Source: GCA-958296115 sp965222445 (GTDB lineage Bacteria > Chloroflexota > Dehalococcoidia > Lucifugimonadales > CAJWER01). Taken from it: a stretch of DNA of 64,000 nucleotides. The notes under the pieces are model-generated. The model was given only the letters and a program-made list of their open reading frames with translations, searched no databases and was not told the origin of the DNA. The stretch is from positions 3,270,280-3,334,279 of the forward strand of contig CBDCTY010000002.1 of NCBI GenBank assembly GCA_965222445.1, in the 5' to 3' direction. Each line of letters starts with the position of its first letter. Position 1 is the stretch's first letter. Made by a program: the position numbers and the translations under genes. Positions 7,347 through 17,025 of this stretch are shown here, in pieces.

Positions 7347-9152
7347 ATGGCAAATAGCGCGACTACATCCGAGCGAGACTTGCGCGGCGATGCAAGGACG
7401 GCCACGCAGGTCGCGCCTCTGATCGAGATACCGGCCGGCGTGACCGTGGCAGACCTCTCCAGCCTGATGGACGTCGATCCCGTCGAGACGATCAAGCAGC
7501 TGATGCGGTCTGGGTTCATGTTAAGCATGAACGACGAGATAGAGTTCGAGACGGCTGCGATGATCGCCCAATCGTTCGGCCTCAGAGTCAGGGCGCCCAG
7601 GAAAGAGGACCGGGGACCCGGTTCGCTCACCGTTTCCCACGAGGGCGAGGACGAGTCCAATCTTGTTCCCAGGTCGCCGGTCGTCACCATCCTGGGGCAC
7701 GTAGACCATGGGAAGACAACACTCCTCGACAGCATCAGGAGCTCGAACGTGACGGCGAGCGAGGCGGGCGGCATAACCCAGCACATTGGGGCATACCAGA
7801 TCCAGCGTGACGACGGGCTGATCACGTTCCTAGATACGCCCGGACACGAGGCTTTCACCGCCATGCGCGCCCGGGGCGCCCAGATTACGGACATTGCCGT
7901 AATCGTCGTGGCTGCGGACGACGGCATCATGCCCCAGACCATCGAGGCCATCGACCACGCAAGGGCCGCGGAGGTACCCCTCGTCGTGGCGATCAACAAG
8001 GTCGACAGCCCGCGAGCCGATCCTGAGCGGGTTAAGCGCCAGCTGGCCGAAAACGACCTCCTGATCGAGGAGTGGGGAGGCGACGTGGTTGCCGTTCCCG
8101 TGTCCGCGCTCACCGGCGACGGCATCGACGACCTGCTCGACAACCTCAGCGTAGTCGCCGAGGTGGCCGAGTTGAAATCCAACCCCACCAGGTCCGCCAG
8201 GGGAGTCGTAGTCGAGGCCCAGATCGACAGGAGCAGGGGACCCATAGCCACCCTGCTCGTCCAGACGGGAACGCTGAGGGTCGGCGACCTTCTCGTTGCG
8301 GGTGAGGTGTATGGTCGCGTGCGCGCCATGCGGGATGACAGGGGCAACACCGTCCAGGAGGCAGGCCCGGCCGTACCCGTCGAAGTGATGGGGCTGAGCG
8401 GGCTCCCGCAGGCGGGGGACATAGCGGAAGTAGCCGCGAGCGACAGGGCAGCCCGGAGCGCCGCCGAGAAGCAGCGTGAGAGCCGCGAAGAGAAGAAGCG
8501 GTCCGGTATCACCCTTGCCGAAGTCCACTCGATGATGGAATCGGGGGATGCTGAAACACTAGACCTCATAGTAAAGACGGACGTCCAGGGCAGCATCGAC
8601 GCAGTCCGCAACGCCCTGCAGGCGCTGAGTACCGGTACGACCAGGGTCAACATCATACACGCGCAGGCCGGCACGATCTCGGAGAACGACATCATGCTCG
8701 CCGCCGCATCCAATGCCATCATCGTAGGATTCAACGTCAAGCCAGAGACCGGCGCCCAAACCCTGGCGGCGCACGAAGACGTCGAGATACGCAGCTACGA
8801 CATCATCTACAACCTCGTGGACGACATTCATAAGGCCCTCTCCGGCCTGCTCGCCCCGGAGACGAGGGATGTGGTCGAGGGGGTCGCCACCATAAGGGCG
8901 ATCTTCGGAGTAGGCGGTCGCAGGCTGGCGGCGGGCTTCTACGTCAACCAGGGACGAATATCGCGGTCAGGCACCATCCACGTCTTCCGAGGCGGCAACA
9001 AGCTGTTCGAGGGCGCCGTTGCCAGCCTGCGCCACTTCAGGGACGACGTACGCGAGGTTGCGGTAGGCCTCGAAGGGGGACTGGTCCTCGATGGCTTTGG
9101 CGATTTTCAGGAAGGCGACACGATAGAGTCCCACCGCCTCGAGGAAGTCTAA
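7347..9152 (+). CDS. infB: Translation initiation factor IF-2 (short form)
   Basis: IF-2 is the GTPase that places initiator tRNA on the 30S subunit and promotes 50S joining. I place the start at ATG 7347, 7 nt after ylxR, because the frame upstream lies inside ylxR. That gives 601 residues with one IF2_N-type module (about 25-75) and no long N-terminal extension. GTPase motifs: G1 GHVDHGKTT (117-125), G3 DTPGHE (about 164), G4 NKVD (about 218). The conserved C-terminal IF-2 blocks follow. The initiation region lacks a strong Shine-Dalgarno, suggesting coupling to ylxR. Confidence 0.97.
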   Translation: MANSATTSERDLRGDARTATQVAPLIEIPAGVTVADLSSLMDVDPVETIKQLMRSGFMLSMNDEIEFETAAMIAQSFGLRVRAPRKEDRGPGSLTVSHEGEDESNLVPRSPVVTILGHVDHGKTTLLDSIRSSNVTASEAGGITQHIGAYQIQRDDGLITFLDTPGHEAFTAMRARGAQITDIAVIVVAADDGIMPQTIEAIDHARAAEVPLVVAINKVDSPRADPERVKRQLAENDLLIEEWGGDVVAVPVSALTGDGIDDLLDNLSVVAEVAELKSNPTRSARGVVVEAQIDRSRGPIATLLVQTGTLRVGDLLVAGEVYGRVRAMRDDRGNTVQEAGPAVPVEVMGLSGLPQAGDIAEVAASDRAARSAAEKQRESREEKKRSGITLAEVHSMMESGDAETLDLIVKTDVQGSIDAVRNALQALSTGTTRVNIIHAQAGTISENDIMLAAASNAIIVGFNVKPETGAQTLAAHEDVEIRSYDIIYNLVDDIHKALSGLLAPETRDVVEGVATIRAIFGVGGRRLAAGFYVNQGRISRSGTIHVFRGGNKLFEGAVASLRHFRDDVREVAVGLEGGLVLDGFGDFQEGDTIESHRLEEV

Positions 9153-9246
9153 CAGCCGCCTTCGGACCGCCGCTTTCTTCCAGCCAGGCTAACATCCCTT
9201 CAGGGAAGGCCGCCCCCGCACGAATTGACGATGAGAGGTACCGCCC

Positions 9247-9597
9247 ATGAGCCGCCGCCTGGAGCGAGTCAACGCCCTGCTGCGCCGGGAGATCAGCAGG
9301 ACCATATCGACGGAGCTGACAGATCCCCGGCTCTCTTCCCTGCTTACCGTCACCAGGGTACAGTGCTCGTCCGACCTGTCCCGTGCCAAAGTGTACGTAA
9401 GCGTCCTCGACGACGGTAATTCGGACACGATCTCCGCCCTGCGCTCTTCCTCGACAGTCATTCGAAGGGCTCTCCGCGTGCTCAATCTCAAGAAGATCCC
9501 TCAGCTCGCCTTCCACATGGATGACTCCGTTCAGAGGGGCGACGAGGTGCTGCGGCTTCTCGACGAAGTCTCGGCCTCGGAGAAGGCCGGCAGATGA
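9247..9597 (+). CDS. rbfA: Ribosome-binding factor A
   Basis: The 116-residue KH-fold protein assists late 30S maturation around 16S helix 1. It begins SRRLERVNALLRREISRTIS and contains VTRVQCSSDLSRAKVYVSV, both typical RbfA blocks; the C-terminus carries PQLAFHMDDSVQRGDEV. It lies 94 nt after infB and its stop overlaps the truB start (ATGA). A GAGAGGT purine stretch precedes the ATG. Confidence 0.96.
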   Translation: MSRRLERVNALLRREISRTISTELTDPRLSSLLTVTRVQCSSDLSRAKVYVSVLDDGNSDTISALRSSSTVIRRALRVLNLKKIPQLAFHMDDSVQRGDEVLRLLDEVSASEKAGR

Positions 9598-10577
9598 CCG
9601 AGCAGTCAGGCCGAGGAGCGGCCACGCAGAAGCAGCGGCGTGGTCCGGAGCGCCGAATCGACGGTGTGCTCGTTATCGACAAGCCAGAGGGCATGACGAG
9701 TATGGACGTCGTTCGGCGGATCAAGCGCGCGAGCCGCGTCAAGAAGGTCGGCCACGGCGGAACCCTGGACCCTTTCGCTACAGGCGTGATTGCCGTGTGC
9801 ATGGGACAGGCGACGAGGATGATGGAGTACCTTGTCGACGGCGCCAAGACGTACCGAGGTGTCGTCGAGCTGGGGATCGAGACGGACACCTACGACGTGC
9901 AGGGCGAGGTCACGCGCAGGGCGGACGCCTCCGGAGTAACCCTGGACGAAGTCGAGGCCGCACTGTCCGAGTTTCGAGGAGTCATCCTCCAGGTACCTCC
10001 CATGTACAGCGCCCTGAAGCGCCAGGGCAAGAGGCTGTACGATCTCGCCAGGGCCGGAGTCGAGGTCGAAAGAGAGCCTCGCAGGGTCGAGGTAGCCGAT
10101 GCTTCCGTAGTCGACTGGTCTCCTCCCCTGGTGGAGGTGAGCGTCGAGTGCGGCCGCGGATTCTACATGCGGTCGTTGGCATACGATCTCGGAGCCAATC
10201 TGGGGTGCGGCGCGTACTTGAAGAGCCTCGTGCGCGTGAAGAGCGGGTCCTTCGACGTCGCCGACGCCCTATCGCTGCAGGAGGCCGAGCGGAGCTTCGA
10301 CGATGGTGACTGGCAGCGCGTCGTGCAGGCGCCGGACTCCATCGTAGACCGGATGCGGGCGCTGATCGTCGGCAAGAGAGAGGAGCTGCACCTGCACCAG
10401 GGCCGCCCGCTGGGCCCCAGCCTAAAGGTCCCGCCCGCCCGTCATGGCGAGAGACGGCGGGTCTACACGACAGACGGCCGCTTTGTGGGCATCGTCTCAT
10501 TCGACGCGCCCGCGCGGCAGTGGCAGCCTCAGCGGATCCTCAGCATCGACTACCCCAAGGGACAGCGGGACCCGTAA
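9594..10577 (+). CDS. truB: tRNA pseudouridine(55) synthase TruB
   Basis: TruB makes the universal pseudouridine 55 in the tRNA T loop. The 327-residue protein has the catalytic block GHGGTLDPFATGVI with the nucleophilic Asp, preceded by DGVLVIDKPEGMTSMDVV, and the conserved PPMYSALKRQGKRLYDLAR. The C-terminal tail (RGRPLGPSLKV... to the end) looks like a PUA-type extension. It overlaps rbfA by 4 nt and ends 6 nt before the convergent DUF4340 gene. Confidence 0.97.
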   Translation: MTEQSGRGAATQKQRRGPERRIDGVLVIDKPEGMTSMDVVRRIKRASRVKKVGHGGTLDPFATGVIAVCMGQATRMMEYLVDGAKTYRGVVELGIETDTYDVQGEVTRRADASGVTLDEVEAALSEFRGVILQVPPMYSALKRQGKRLYDLARAGVEVEREPRRVEVADASVVDWSPPLVEVSVECGRGFYMRSLAYDLGANLGCGAYLKSLVRVKSGSFDVADALSLQEAERSFDDGDWQRVVQAPDSIVDRMRALIVGKREELHLHQGRPLGPSLKVPPARHGERRRVYTTDGRFVGIVSFDAPARQWQPQRILSIDYPKGQRDP

Positions 10578-10583
10578 GCAGGC

Positions 10584-11567
10584 TCACCCGCCGGTTGGAG
10601 TGGGAGTCTCGGCGGGCTCGGGCTCCGGAGTGGGCGTAGGCGGCGGCTTCAGCACATAGGCCCTGTCGGCCTCCATGATGTCGTAGACCTCGAAGTCGGC
10701 TACCAGGACGTAGTAGTCGGAGTCGCTCGACTTCACGTAGTACCCGCCTCCCACCGATGCACCCACCGTTAGCGTGAGTGTCTCGACCTTGCCGTCCTCG
10801 CCGAGCGTTTCCAGGGTATAGGAGCCTGTCGGGGCGCCGAAGCCGTACTCCTCCAGCTCCTGGCGGCCAAGGGGTTCCCTCAGGGAAACCGATGCCGCTC
10901 GTGTAAAGAGCGAGTTCACCTTGCCCTGATCGAGCTCCTCGCCCTCCGCGATGCCCTGAAGCCTCCAGAGACCCTCCTCGTCCCTCCGCAGCTCCAGCCG
11001 CCCCTTGGCGTTGTCGATCGTCACGGCGCTCAGGATGCTCTGAGAGACGAACACGTACTCCGTATCTATCCAGCCAGGCGCGTTGACCGGCGCGTCCGAT
11101 GTAGTAAGCTCCGACACCTTGTACACTTCGTCCTGCTCATCGGCTCGGACATGGCTTGCACTCACCGTACGGGCACTGCCGAGATAGAGGCTGTGGCTCT
11201 GCCCGTCGTCCGTTTCGAACTCCACCAGCCGCTCGAACTGGGATGGCGATACCCTGAGCCGCAGGTGGCTGGAGGAAGTCCTGGTCACGACGTTGTCCGC
11301 CTCGAGGCCGGCAAGCTTTTCGAACAGGCTGCGCAACTTTTCGGGCTTGCATGGGTAGTCGTCGGCCTGCGGGAGAACGCACCCGCCGTTGCTCCTCTCG
11401 ACCTCTATCACGCTACCCCCCGGTCCCGTGATCTTGACGCGGGCGATGCTGCCCTCCTCCACGTCTGGGAATATCGGCCCGGCCTCGATCGCGGACTCCG
11501 GCCAGAACACGAAAGCAAGCACGGCTACCTGCAGCACCAGCGCCGCGGCCAGAACCCGATTAGTCAT
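10584..11567 (-). CDS. DUF4340 domain membrane-anchored protein
   Basis: I chose the start at ATG 11567 (MTNRVLAAALVLQVAVLAFVF), which gives an N-terminal membrane anchor and overlaps the upstream gene by 8 nt. The 327-residue protein then has two extracytoplasmic copies of the DUF4340 type of beta-rich domain and ends in a Pro/Thr/Glu-rich tail (PPPTPTPEPEP). DUF4340 proteins typically accompany GldA/GldFG-like ABC exporters, as here. Function unknown; probably a periplasmic or surface partner of the transporter. Confidence 0.85.
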   Translation of the reverse strand: MTNRVLAAALVLQVAVLAFVFWPESAIEAGPIFPDVEEGSIARVKITGPGGSVIEVERSNGGCVLPQADDYPCKPEKLRSLFEKLAGLEADNVVTRTSSSHLRLRVSPSQFERLVEFETDDGQSHSLYLGSARTVSASHVRADEQDEVYKVSELTTSDAPVNAPGWIDTEYVFVSQSILSAVTIDNAKGRLELRRDEEGLWRLQGIAEGEELDQGKVNSLFTRAASVSLREPLGRQELEEYGFGAPTGSYTLETLGEDGKVETLTLTVGASVGGGYYVKSSDSDYYVLVADFEVYDIMEADRAYVLKPPPTPTPEPEPAETPTPTGG

Positions 11568-14439
11568 CCTGGGCCCCGCCTTCGTCACTCGTATCGACCA
11601 GCTCCATCGGCATCTCGCCCCTCTGCCTGATGTTCCACACGAGCCCAAGTGCTATGAGCGCGGCCAGGGCCGCGGCGTAGTTGGCTGCCTCCCAGATCGT
11701 CTGCTCACTCTCCTCGAGCGGCTGCAACAGGCGCGTGTACGTACCGCGCGCCCTCAGGCCCAGCAGATCGTCGTCCTCGAGAGCCCAGTCGACGGCGTTT
11801 TCGAGGAATTGCAGATTGAACAGGTACCTGTCCCCCGACAGGCTCCTGGAAAGGTCGAGGATCACGTCGTCAAGGAATTCCGAGCTCCCGAACACGATCA
11901 GCCTGGTCGACGCCGGCGATTGGTCCACCAAGCCCGGCCCGCTCCTGCCCAGAGGGTCGTCCTCGAACGGCGAGGGCCTGTCGCTGAAGTAGCTCTTGAA
12001 TGAACCCCGAATCGTCACCGCCAGGGGGCGGGAGCGCAGGTCGCCTTCAACGGGGAAGCCAAGGACCGGGTACTCTTTCATATCCGGGTCCACTTCCCCG
12101 GACGGCCTCAGCCAAGCGTTCTTCGACGACCTGAGGAACACCTGCACCTCCCGGTCGCGGCTCATGGCCTCGTCGATCAGCAGAGGCGACGCCCACTGGA
12201 GGGTAACAGCCGGCATGTTGGCGGTTACCGGGCTCTCCGTCTCCATCCCATCCCTGCGTATATCGACGAAGGGTGGGTAAGCGATGCGCTGGATATCCAT
12301 CACGGTTACGCCACCCACATTCCTCTGGACCTGTATGGGGAACTGCTCGTTCTGGGGGTCGAGCACAAGTTCCTTACCGATGCCGACGCCGTAGGACGCC
12401 AACATCTCGCCCAGGCCTTCCTTTACCTCTTCGAGGCCGATGCCGGTGCCTAGCTGGATGGGCGAAACTATGAAGTTGCCCGTTGCTACTATGGCCGAGC
12501 CCCCGCGCATGAGGAACTGGTCGATGGCTAAAACTTCCTTCGGAGCCATGTTGCGGGGCGAGACTATCACCAGCACGTCCACGTCAGGGGCCACCCCCTG
12601 GGATAGGTCGGCGAGCACCATATTGTAGTTCTGAGACAGCTGCTGGTGGACATAGCTCCAGCTCGAAATGGGCGGGACATCCTGACCGAAGAAGCCCGGA
12701 ACAGGGTCATTCGGAGGCACCCAGAGCCCGACGCTCTTGAGGAGTCCGGGGACTACCCTTCGGATGCCCGCGTCGATGGCCGACCTGATGTCGGCCTCGG
12801 TGGCCTCCCCTCCCGGATAGACGAGTACGCTTTCGTCGCCCCGTTTCAGCACCATGTGGAAGTAGTACGAATCCGTCGACCCCAGGGACACCAGGCTGGG
12901 AGCTATTCCCTGGGTCCGCTGGATCTGCTCGCGGGTCAGAGGGCTGTCGGGCAGGTCCGGGTCGACCGTTGCTACGACCAGCTTCCCGTTCGACTCGGCT
13001 GCCAGCTCCCCCGCCACGGCCCCGAAGTGCCCAGGGGCCTCCTTCAGGGTCTCGGGGAGAGTCTGCTCCGTGATGTAGGCCGTCAGCAGCAGCGGCTCAT
13101 CCAGCGCCGCGAACACCGCGTCCTGCCTCTGGAACCCGGACACCACCTTCTTGATGGCGCTAGTCAGGTCGTACTCCAGGTTCCTCAGCCTCACGGACAG
13201 GTCGCTCCCGCTCTTGTCGACTTCTACCAGGTCGGCCCAGCTGAGGACTTCGAACTGGTCGCCGTACCGCACGAGAATGTCGAAGTAGGAATTCACCACT
13301 GACGAGTCCCGACGCTCCGTGATTGCGAACGGCGTGGACTCGATGCCGTACGACCTGTTGGCCTCCGCCTCGATGTCCTCGTCGCTTCTGGGGTCGACCA
13401 CCTGCGCCTCGATCCTGGCGGGCGACGCTATTTCGTACTCGCGCATCAGGTCGCGGATCGTAGGCACCAGCGGCTCCAGCAACGGGTGCGTACGGTCGCT
13501 GATGTAGCCCCTGAGCAGCAGCGGCTCCTCCAGGTTGGAGATCACGTCCATGGTGGGGGCCGTCAAACTGTATTCGCGCTGCGCGGTCAGGTCCACTCGC
13601 AGCCCGGAGAGAGGGAAGAGCCAGACGTTGAGCACGAGCAGGTTGGCCCCTATGAGAACAACGGCGACGACCGCGCTACGGCGTGTGGCCGCCGCGTCCG
13701 CCCCTCTGCTCCACCGCTTCGTCTCGAGCGACACGACGTTCAGGGCAAAGAAGACCGCGGCGACCGAGCTGTAGTAGACGATATCCCGTAGGTCGATAAC
13801 GCCGCGCTCGATGCTCTCGAACCTGCTGCCGCTGCCGATGGCCCTCAGTATCTCGGACACGCCCCCGCCGACGAATACGGTTACGGTCTCGGTCCCGACC
13901 AGGTAGAGCAGCCCACCGAGAAGCACCGTGAGAATCAGCGAGACTATCTGGTTGTCGGTTCTGGACGACACGAAGAGGCCGATCGCCGCATAGGCCGATC
14001 CCAACAGGAGGACACCGAGGTACCCTCCGATGGCCGGCCCCCAGTCCAGGTCGCCCAGCAGCTCGACGGTCACCGGAATGGACAGCGTGAGGGCAAGGGC
14101 CGTGGCAAGCAGGATCACGACCGCCAGGAACTTGCCGAGGGCCAGGTGTGCCGTGCGCACGGGGAGTGTGAGCAGCACCTCCAGGGTTCCGGCGCGCTGC
14201 TCCTCGCTCCACTGGCGCATGGTAAGGGTCGCCACGAGGAGAATCATGAGGACAGGCATCCACCGGAACAGTGGCCGGACGTCCGCGATGTTCCGCGCAA
14301 AGAAGGTCTCGGCCCAGAAGAAGAGGAACAGGGTGGCCGCGAGGAATACGCCGATGAATATCAGCGCCAGCGGCGAGCCAAAGTAGGCGCGGAGCTCCTT
14401 GCGGGCAACGGCCCACGCCGGTGTCCAGAGACCGTTCAC
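11560..14439 (-). CDS. Fused ABC-2 permease and GldG-like auxiliary protein
   Basis: I start this gene at GTG 14439, which overlaps the upstream ATPase stop as GTGA; the frame upstream is spurious. The 959-residue product has two parts. Residues 1-250 or so form an ABC-2 membrane domain with about six helices (ARKELRAYFGSPLALIFIG near the start). Residues 290-900 form a GldG-like extracytoplasmic region (VDLTAQREYSLTAPTMDVI, with VYPGGEATEADIRSAIDAG further on), ending in a last helix near residue 930. In Flavobacterium these are separate proteins, GldF and GldG. Here they are one polypeptide, encoded between an ATPase and a DUF4340 protein. Confidence 0.88.
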   Translation of the reverse strand: MNGLWTPAWAVARKELRAYFGSPLALIFIGVFLAATLFLFFWAETFFARNIADVRPLFRWMPVLMILLVATLTMRQWSEEQRAGTLEVLLTLPVRTAHLALGKFLAVVILLATALALTLSIPVTVELLGDLDWGPAIGGYLGVLLLGSAYAAIGLFVSSRTDNQIVSLILTVLLGGLLYLVGTETVTVFVGGGVSEILRAIGSGSRFESIERGVIDLRDIVYYSSVAAVFFALNVVSLETKRWSRGADAAATRRSAVVAVVLIGANLLVLNVWLFPLSGLRVDLTAQREYSLTAPTMDVISNLEEPLLLRGYISDRTHPLLEPLVPTIRDLMREYEIASPARIEAQVVDPRSDEDIEAEANRSYGIESTPFAITERRDSSVVNSYFDILVRYGDQFEVLSWADLVEVDKSGSDLSVRLRNLEYDLTSAIKKVVSGFQRQDAVFAALDEPLLLTAYITEQTLPETLKEAPGHFGAVAGELAAESNGKLVVATVDPDLPDSPLTREQIQRTQGIAPSLVSLGSTDSYYFHMVLKRGDESVLVYPGGEATEADIRSAIDAGIRRVVPGLLKSVGLWVPPNDPVPGFFGQDVPPISSWSYVHQQLSQNYNMVLADLSQGVAPDVDVLVIVSPRNMAPKEVLAIDQFLMRGGSAIVATGNFIVSPIQLGTGIGLEEVKEGLGEMLASYGVGIGKELVLDPQNEQFPIQVQRNVGGVTVMDIQRIAYPPFVDIRRDGMETESPVTANMPAVTLQWASPLLIDEAMSRDREVQVFLRSSKNAWLRPSGEVDPDMKEYPVLGFPVEGDLRSRPLAVTIRGSFKSYFSDRPSPFEDDPLGRSGPGLVDQSPASTRLIVFGSSEFLDDVILDLSRSLSGDRYLFNLQFLENAVDWALEDDDLLGLRARGTYTRLLQPLEESEQTIWEAANYAAALAALIALGLVWNIRQRGEMPMELVDTSDEGGAQDD

Positions 14440-15407
14440 TCCCCTGCCTCCCCATCTACCGCCTCGGCCGGGACCTCTTCTCCGCCATTGCCGGAGGTCG
14501 AAACAAGCTCGTTGAAGACGGTCTCGAGGGTCCTCGCCTCCCGCCGCAGCTCCCTGACGGGCCATCCGCTGCCCCGGGCGAGCCTGTAGACCTCTTCCCG
14601 CAGATCCGTCTTCTGGAAACCGGAGATGCGGTACTGCCGTCCGTCGGCAGTATGCTCGGAGGTCACGTCAGCGGCGCCGTCGAGTCCGGCGAGGGCTTTC
14701 GTGACGTCGCCGGCGCCCTCACCCAGTACCAGAATAGTGACCGACGACGCCGACAGGTCCGACATCCTGGCATCGGCCCTCACCCGTCCGTTCAGCAGAA
14801 CGAAAGCGCGGTCGCAGATGGCCTCCACTTCCGACAGGATGTGGGTCGACAGGAAGACCGTGCTGTTCTTTGCAAGCTCGCCTATCAGACCGCGGACCTC
14901 GATGATCTGAGTCGGGTCGAGCCCTATGGTCGGCTCGTCCAGGATGAGCACCTTGGGCTGATGGAAGATGGACTGGGTCAGCCCGACTCGCTGGCGGTAC
15001 CCCTTGCTGAGCTGGGATATGGGCCGAGCCAGCATGTCCTCGAGCCCCGTCGCCCGAACGGCCCTGGAGATAAGCTCAGGCTGGGCTTTCCGCGGCACCT
15101 GCCTCAGGTCGGCCATGAGTCTAAGGTAGGCCTGGACCGAGAGCTCGGGGTACAGTGGCGCGTTTTCCGGCAAATAGCCGATGCGCTCCTGGATCTTGAG
15201 GGTGTCCGAGACCACATCGAACCCGTCGACGACCACATGACCGCTGTCCGGCTGCAGGTAGCCGGTCATTATCTTCATCAGGGTCGTCTTGCCGGCGCCG
15301 TTCGGCCCCAGCAGGCCAACGACCTCGCCCTCGTCAACCCTCAGGGAGACGTTGTCCAGAGCCTGTATGGACCCGTAAGACTTGCTGAGCTCTGCTACCT
15401 CGATCAC
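14436..15407 (-). CDS. ABC transporter ATPase, GldA/NosF-like
   Basis: The 323-residue ATPase has Walker A GLLGPNGAGKTTLMKI, the signature LSKGYRQRVGLTQ and Walker B VLILDEPTIGLDP, followed by an extra C-terminal domain of about 100 residues common in exporter ATPases such as GldA, NosF and CcmA. It is first of a three-gene operon with the permease-GldG fusion and DUF4340. The cargo is unknown; GldAFG in Bacteroidota supports gliding, but related operons are widespread in non-gliding bacteria. Confidence 0.92.
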   Translation of the reverse strand: MIEVAELSKSYGSIQALDNVSLRVDEGEVVGLLGPNGAGKTTLMKIMTGYLQPDSGHVVVDGFDVVSDTLKIQERIGYLPENAPLYPELSVQAYLRLMADLRQVPRKAQPELISRAVRATGLEDMLARPISQLSKGYRQRVGLTQSIFHQPKVLILDEPTIGLDPTQIIEVRGLIGELAKNSTVFLSTHILSEVEAICDRAFVLLNGRVRADARMSDLSASSVTILVLGEGAGDVTKALAGLDGAADVTSEHTADGRQYRISGFQKTDLREEVYRLARGSGWPVRELRREARTLETVFNELVSTSGNGGEEVPAEAVDGEAGE

Positions 15408-15550
15408 TGTCGAAACACTATCTGAGTCTTTGGCATTCCAATCATGTTAACGTCGACGCCGTCGAAAAGGTTAGCTGCACCAACCCAGAAGCCCGCGGCC
15501 TACGGCCCGCGACCGCGCAGCAGGCGAACCGCATCCCTACCAGTGTACCA

Positions 15551-16801
15551 CTACGCGGCGGAGTCGAGGGCCCTGTCGAGCGCCCTTCGCATCCTGGCCC
15601 CGACCTGCCTCATCTCCTCGACGCTTGCCGTACTGAATGCCAGCCGGACGTGGGACGTATCGTCGTCCCGCCCATTGAGGAAGAATAGCGAGCCGGCCGG
15701 GAATGCCAGCCCCTCCTCCGCGGCGCACCTCGAAAGTGCCTGCGCGTCCGCCTCGAGACTCTTCACCCACAGGAAGAAGCCGCCCTCGGGCTTTGTGAAT
15801 TTCAAATCATCAGGGCAGTGCTTCGCCAGACTGAGACATAGGGCTTCGCACTTTGCGTTGTACAGCGGCCTCATCTCGTCGAGGTGCCCGTCCATCTTGC
15901 CCGATCCCACGTAGTCGGCGAGCGCCCTGAGCAGCAGCGGGCTGCTCCCCATGTCGAACTTCACCCTGCTCAGTGCGTGTATGAAGTCCTCGCGGGCCTG
16001 TACCCAGCCCACGCGCAGACCCGTAGCTATCGGCTTGCTGAACGTGCCGACGCGCAGAATCCCCTCCCCGTCCGCCATGCCGTACAGCGACGGGGGAGGC
16101 GCCTCGCCGAAGTATATGTCTGCGTAGGCAGCGTCCTCGACTATCAGCACCTTCCGCGCCGCGCACAGCTCGACCAGCGCCTCGCGGCACTCCCGCGGCA
16201 TCGTCGCGCCCGTAGGATTGTGGAAGTCGGCCACCGTATAGAGCAGCTTGACTCGCTTTCCAGCAGCCTCCGCAACCGAAATGGCGCTCTCCACACCTTC
16301 GGGATCGTGCAGCGGCACTGCGACCAGCTCCGCCATGTGTCCGCGCATCGTCCTGAGAGAGCCCGAGAAGGTCGGCGACTCCACCAGGACCACGTCTCCG
16401 GGCTCTACGAAGGCGTCGCACACGTTGGCGATGCTGCCAGAGCTGCCGTTGTTGAGTATGAAGTTGTCCGGGCCGAGAGCCACGCCGTCGAGACGGCTGT
16501 ACCGGTCGGCCAACGCCTCGCGCAGGCCCTCGAACCCAAGCACGCCGCCGTACGTCAGGGCCCCAGTATCGCCCAGCGCCCTCTCCAGCGACTCGAGGAG
16601 GTCATCGACTGGCAGCGTCCCCGGGTCCGGAACGCCCCCGGCGAGCAGAATTGGGTTCTCGACCGCGGGGGCTTGGACCCACGGCACGCCCTGGTCGGTT
16701 GGCGTTCCGGCTCCCACGGCAAGCGCAGCACTGCTCAACAGGGTGCGGATATCCACGCCCGCCCAGGGACTGGCCTCCCTCACGTCCGACGTAGATGTCA
16801 C
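15551..16801 (-). CDS. PLP-dependent aminotransferase, 2-aminoadipate/MocR-like fold type I
   Basis: A GTG at 16801 with GGAGGT 5 nt upstream sets the start, giving 416 residues. Fold type I landmarks: the glycine-rich region NNGSSGSIANVCDAFVEPGD, the PLP-contact block YTVADFHNPTGATM, VEDAAYADIYFG with the Asp that contacts the pyridine N, and the Schiff-base lysine in GTFSKPIATGLRVGW. The best match is the LysN/ARO8-type or valine-pyruvate-like aminotransferases that share the MocR effector domain; there is no N-terminal wHTH. The substrate amino acid cannot be read from sequence. Confidence 0.85.
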   Translation of the reverse strand: MTSTSDVREASPWAGVDIRTLLSSAALAVGAGTPTDQGVPWVQAPAVENPILLAGGVPDPGTLPVDDLLESLERALGDTGALTYGGVLGFEGLREALADRYSRLDGVALGPDNFILNNGSSGSIANVCDAFVEPGDVVLVESPTFSGSLRTMRGHMAELVAVPLHDPEGVESAISVAEAAGKRVKLLYTVADFHNPTGATMPRECREALVELCAARKVLIVEDAAYADIYFGEAPPPSLYGMADGEGILRVGTFSKPIATGLRVGWVQAREDFIHALSRVKFDMGSSPLLLRALADYVGSGKMDGHLDEMRPLYNAKCEALCLSLAKHCPDDLKFTKPEGGFFLWVKSLEADAQALSRCAAEEGLAFPAGSLFFLNGRDDDTSHVRLAFSTASVEEMRQVGARMRRALDRALDSAA

Positions 16802-16898
16802 ACTGTACCTCCAAGTATCCAAGCGCCCGCAACCCGGCCGGGGAAGCTGAATGGGCCGTAAAGACGGTCTGTTCGAGCGCGCATCCGGGCGCGCTTGC

Positions 16899-16927
16899 CT
16901 GACATGCCACCCAGCCAAGTCTATAAT
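16899..16927 (+). promoter_or_regulatory. Promoter of the cupin gene
   Basis: CTGACA (16899-16904), a 17-bp spacer and a perfect TATAAT (16922-16927) form a near-consensus housekeeping promoter. The predicted leader is about 90 nt before the cupin ATG. Confidence 0.65.
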
Positions 16928-17025
16928 ACCAGCAAAGGCCGCCCGATCAGGATCGGCCCATTGCGTCCGGGCCGCCGCAGGTAACACAAGCCAGCGGGGG
17001 TCAAGGCTGACGGAGGTAAGGAACC

